DNA of 64,000 bases from Fistulifera solaris (lineage: Eukaryota > Bacillariophyta > Bacillariophyceae > Naviculales > Stauroneidaceae): positions 248,001 through 312,000 of the forward strand of contig AP026131.1 in NCBI GenBank assembly GCA_030295235.1. Reading direction: 5' to 3'. Position numbers and translations under genes: made by a program. Position 1 is the first letter of the stretch. Each line of letters begins with the position of its first letter. Positions 59,951-64,000 of the stretch are shown piece after piece. Below the pieces are notes generated by a model, which saw only the letters and a program-made list of their open reading frames with translations, had not been told where the DNA came from and ran no database searches.

Positions 59951-61070
59951 ATGTTCGACCAAAAAGAGGGATTCGTCGGTCACCGCACCGACAAGCTCCG
60001 ATAGCGTGTCAACAGAACAATCATCAGTCAAGGGAATTTTGAAAAAGTCGTCCAAATATACGTCTTCTGGAGTTGCAAACAATGGAGCTTTAGCTGATGA
60101 TAATGCTGCGGATTCATTTCAAACAGCACATACCGATTTTTCTTCGAACAGGGCTACAATCGTTCAAGATTTCGTTGTCGAACGGCCGCGGCAACCGCGC
60201 ACGAAAAAGAAAGCCGAAAAATCAGAGAAAACGGACGAGCCGATTTTGTCGTTTAACTCCATCAGTGACTTGATGGAAGCAGCTGGATCACAATTACCAC
60301 CGCAACTTATCGAAGAGGGAGCCGTGGTCGAGGCCGGCTTGGAGTTTTCGTGCTGCGACCCGGTCGAATATCATGAGGAATCACGGGACGAGCAATACCG
60401 CGTGTTTCTTGGTTTGCAGGATGACGAAGAAGAAAAGCAAGTCGAAAACAAAGAGAATACGGATAGCTGGGATATTATGGACGATGACAATGATGACGAA
60501 GAAAGTGCCGTAGAGGCGCGGCAGTTTGCACGAGATCTTTTGGAGGAAGAGAAGAACGGCCCTAACTATGAAGCGGATGACTATTACAGCGATTCCGGTG
60601 AGGAAGAGGAATGCGAAGCACAACCGAAACCGTTTTTGGTATTATGGAAAGCATTGGCACAATGGATAAGCCCCGAAGCAGTGGCTTATGTGAAGCAAAT
60701 TCGTGATGGATTGTCGGAGGCACCGGTACCCGAACGAACGACCACGGTGAGCGATATTGAAGCCTCTCGCTGCTCCGGACTGTGGTCGACACTGCAGATG
60801 CATGTTCAGTCTTGTTGGATTTCGTTAGACGAAACAAGAGAAGAGTACCCGATTAGCCAGCAGCGATTGATTTGCTTGCTCCAGTTACTGGACTATCAGC
60901 ACCCCACCCCTTCCTTGTCCATAATTATGATAAAGGCTTTGACGTGCATTTTACTTGACACGGTTGCCTTATCAGGCTCGGCGTTGCCAGAACCATGCGA
61001 ACGCGCTGGTTTGCAAGAAGAAGAGTATCGCTATTTGGTTCGACAAGCTTTTCTTTCGTTTTCTAATTAA
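59951..61070 (+). CDS. acidic hypothetical protein with VKGILKK motif
   Basis: About 372 residues if the start is ATG 59951 (MFDQK) with a one-base change at the A5 run 59961-59965; otherwise the frame begins at a GTG (60006) with no in-frame ATG before residue 90. Near the N-terminus is SSVKGILKKSSKYTSS; KGILKK recalls inhibitor-2-type PP1 binding motifs, but the rest does not match. The centre is very acidic (DDDNDDEES; SGEEEECE). The C-terminal 120 residues look folded and helical (PFLVLWKALAQWISPEAVAY; SQQRLICLLQLLDYQ). Function unknown. Confidence 0.6.
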
Positions 61071-61856
61071 TATAGACGTGTAATTTCCTCTTCAGTGAAC
61101 TACTTGGATAATTTAAGGATTACGGAGTATGGAGTTTCATTTACCCTGTATGCATTAGCCCAGCCTATTCGACTAAACTGGAAGACCTTTGGAAAGGCGG
61201 TGCTTGTTGCGTCGCCATGGATCCAAGCACTCTGAAAAGGCGTGTCGAGAGGGCAACGCAGCCTATTGCGTCACATCACATCTTGGCCTTGAAGGATCAA
61301 TTCAACAGTAAAAGTTCTGGCACTTTTAGAGAGAAGCGTCGGATATAGTCGTACCAGGTATAATAAACAGCTGAATGCCATAGCTCTAGCTAAGCGATTT
61401 AAGAATGGGCTGTGGGTGTGGTGGGATGTCATTATCATTACCAGGTATTTTCAAAACCGTATCGAGTCGTGTACCTCGACGAACGGCAAAATGGATGTCG
61501 CAGCGAGTATGACCAGAGTCATCCATACTATTGGATCTATAGTACAAGTCACGCCGAAAACGATCGGCATGACCAAAAATGGGGGAGATCGTAAACGCGT
61601 TTCACCACGACGGAAGCATCTCGGTGCAGGCGATGAAAGCGTGAAAGCGATGCGAAAAGACACTTGAAAACAAGAAATCGTGTTAGATACAGCAATCTCA
61701 ATCACCAGGCTTAACTTTAAAAGTGATAATCGACTAGGTTTATCGGAGATTTTCAAGTCAAGTAGCGGTTTCTTTGCAGTCATCATCGAATTGAACAAGA
61801 CCCTCTCTCAACCTTTTGTCGTTCAACAACACGCTCATCGACCTGTCTTATCAACC
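61071..61856. other. intergenic region, only doubtful short ORFs
   Basis: A 43-codon ORF at about 61216-61347 (MDPSTLKRRVERATQPIASH) and others at 61412-61667 have no recognisable features. GATTACGGAGTATGG at about 61118 is another ACTCCGTA word in reverse. Confidence 0.45.
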
Positions 61857-64000
61857 ATGTACGGAAATCACCCTTTGAGAAACGTTGCTCATATTCATGC
61901 GCACGACGTATTGTGTGGAAGGTACGTTCGATTCAAATGTGAATTGCCAGCGCAGAGATCTTTCGCTCTAACGAATCATCAATGTCTATTATTTCATCAG
62001 AGGAGGAGGAACAAATGCACACGTCGGAAATTCTCACTGGAGGATGCTGGTAGCTGCAAACAAGGAATTGTATGTTTCGCTACCGAAAAAGCAGAAGATG
62101 CTGTTGAGCAAGTCGATTGTGAACGCGGTGCGCAGTCAAAATCCACCGGGACGATTTTTGCAAAAGACAATAAAACGAACCTCTGGTACGATGTGGGCGA
62201 TCAACGTGCGCAAGAAAAAACATCACAGGCATTGCGGGAGGGTGCACCGGTGATTCGATCGAAGAATAACAAGGAAAGCGGGTCAGATGATGACGACGAT
62301 GGCGACGAACATTCGGTATCTCCGGAGAAAAGCCAGGCATTAACAGATGAAAAGAGTCCAAGAGTAGCACGCGTGCACTCCGGGAATATACCCGTTACTT
62401 CTCCTGTTGTTCCGGTTCAGCAATACTCAACACAAACGATGCCTTCTGGACCGCCTGTTTACATGAATCCAGCAAGCAACATGGGAATGATGTACAGTCC
62501 GCAACCGCCGCAGTATCCGTTCCCTTCTCCACACCCGATAAATCCACTTCCACCGCATGGTGCCCCGCCTGTCTATGCGCCCAATCACACGGTGGGTCCG
62601 TATCCTCCTATCATCTTGAATCCACATGGTATGCCGCACGGAATGGTCGCTATACCAGCTCCCGTCCCAGCTCAAGGACCGGTTCCGGATCGAAACCGGA
62701 AACAGAAAAGTCCGGCGAAGAAGAAAACAGACAAGGACGGTGACAGCGGTGATGACAAAGAAGTGGAAGCGAAAAAAGTCATCGAAAGCCAATTCACCGC
62801 AGCAAGAGTCGCATCCTCCTCCGTCACATCCGCCGCCTCAGCCGAGTCGATCGAGTCACAGCAATAACGGAACCGTTGAGCCAATTTCTTACGTTCGAAC
62901 AGACCCGCGATATCCACAACAAAAACCGTACCAACACACTCAGGCACAGAACGTTTATTATGAAGGAGAGCAATCAATACCTATGCCTCCATCACTATTG
63001 GAAGATCAAGTCGGTTGTAGTTTCGGTTCCCTTGCCATGTCCGAGGTAGAGCATGCTCGCTTATTGGATGGATCCGTTTCGGCGTACAATCAAGGAGGAA
63101 TGCCGCAGCAGCATTACAATGGGGCACAAAATCACTACACTCAGATACAACAACAACAATACTATGACAATTATCAATCACCGTACCCGGGTCAAGTGCA
63201 TCAGTACCGGCAAGATTCGTATTCATCTCAACCTCCGCCACGGCCACCTCGACAACAACAGCAGCAACAGCAGGAGATGCCGTCTCAATCTTTAATGCGC
63301 AACGACTACAGGAATGGTAGCGAGAGCAGTGACCTGGCTCCGCTACCAGTAGACGGTGGCTTGGATGGTGGTGTTGGCTTTTCGTTCGGATCCATTATGA
63401 GTTTAGAGGGACCGAAATTGGATGGCGGTGTTGGGCTATCGTTTGGATCTGCCATGTCGTATTCTATGCGAGGAGATATTGCGCCACCGGATGGGGGCTT
63501 GGAAGCCATTGGAACCAGTTTTGGTAGCATGTCATTGATGGAAAGCAGAACACAGCCAGTGGATGGAGGCTTAGACGGAGTTGGGACCAGTTTTGGATCA
63601 TTTACGTTGTCACAAGACAGAGACAAGTTGGTCGAAATACCCCCGCCAGTGCCGGCTGAAGATGAAGCTCTCTGTGCCCAGCCGCCGTCGTTCCGTCAGC
63701 ATAAGTCAAAAGGCAGCTTGCTCGAATGCAGTGATACTGATTCCGACGACGAAGCGTCAGGGAGCGCTAGAAGTGCTCGAAAATCTGCGGACTGGCAGAA
63801 ATTGCAAGACACGTGGGCAGCCCAAAAAATGCCCCCTGCCTCTCATATACCTCCAAATTTCGGTCCAGGGAGCTCGTCACAGAAACAAAACTACTACGAA
63901 GTTCCTCGCCACGTTCCTGCCACCCATTTGGGTCGTGACTTTTCTCAAATGTCAGCGATCAGCGTCGGCGATTTCAACGAGAACGATCATTATCAGGTCA
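61857..64000 (+). CDS. DUF6824-type diatom protein, 3' end outside window
   Basis: Exons 61857-61921 and 62001 onward (79-nt intron, phase 2). The spliced text reads HAHDVLCGRGGGTNAHVGN, then HWRMLVAANKELYVSLPKKQ, KSIVNAVRSQNPPGRFLQK, and NKTNLWYDVGDQRAQEKTSQ: the DUF6824 pattern (P/H-x-DVL-x-GRGG, N-x-HxGN, PPGRFL). The domain is abundant in diatoms and its role is unknown, possibly nuclear. Two one-base breaks are read at AAAA 62162-62165 (after GRFLQK) and A6 62772-62777; both give continuous sequence. A Pro/Gln-rich linker follows, then at least four repeats like VDGGLDGVGTSFGSM near the right edge. The frame is still open at 64000. Confidence 0.85.

Noticed and set aside
61216-61347. 43-codon ORF starting MDPSTLKRRVERATQ
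   Set aside because: No family, no neighbour support; kept only as a note in the intergenic entry.

Overview
This window is eukaryotic nuclear DNA, most likely from a pennate diatom close to Phaeodactylum. The reasons are dense genes with rare short GT-AG introns (41-79 nt, and the exon phases fit), a DUF6824-type gene and another diatom-style gene (tryptophan-tyrosine-x-arginine-aspartate motif), several proteins whose N-terminus looks like a signal peptide followed by an F-A/F-S plastid-import motif, and a piggyBac element of the type common in diatoms. No operons, CRISPR arrays, rRNA genes or intact tRNA genes were seen.

Layout. 0-9.8 kb: 3' end of a PP2C phosphatase, a small membrane protein divergent from a 40-residue micro-ORF, an unknown protein, a MORN-repeat protein, an APP1-like HAD phosphatase with a repeat tail, and a DHHC palmitoyltransferase. 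10.5-16.5 kb: AP-2 mu adaptin, a CWC21/SRRM2-like SR protein and a TauE/SafE-family transporter. 16.9-24.1 kb: two paralogous START-domain genes separated by a piggyBac-like transposon of about 4.5 kb. 24.5-33.4 kb: a YOS1-like small protein, a 2OG-Fe(II) oxygenase, a Nudix hydrolase, a diatom-type hypothetical protein, a SET-domain protein and a frame-broken anion transporter of the MFS. 33.8-38.5 kb: a minisatellite of about 52-bp units carrying the palindrome TTCCAGAAATTCTGGAA, interrupted by a tRNA-derived SINE and followed by a second repeat. 38.5-49 kb: a drug/metabolite transporter, cyclase-associated protein (CAP), an M17 aminopeptidase, a DUF2214 membrane protein and a TPR protein. 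48.4-64 kb: a membrane-anchored GH2 beta-galactosidase, ATG9, sideroflexin, a J-like protein, an acidic protein and a DUF6824 protein that runs off the right edge.

Three things stand out. First, an element of about 55-60 nt with a GACTGAAATGCAGTC-type hairpin recurs at least eight times, and only in gene-flanking (mostly 5') regions. Second, the AGAAATTCT-core palindromes form one large array and three smaller intergenic clusters; each palindrome is two back-to-back TTCnnGAA half-sites, the heat-shock-factor site geometry. Third, about twenty single-base frame breaks, mostly at short homopolymers, interrupt about fourteen otherwise good genes and also the transposase. That pattern points to uncorrected assembly indels more than to mass gene decay, so reading-frame breaks below should be read in that light.

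By function the genes are ordinary housekeeping: vesicle traffic (AP-2 mu, YOS1-like, DHHC), actin (CAP), autophagy (ATG9), splicing (CWC21-like), lipid handling (APP1-like, START pair) and transport. They do not form one pathway.
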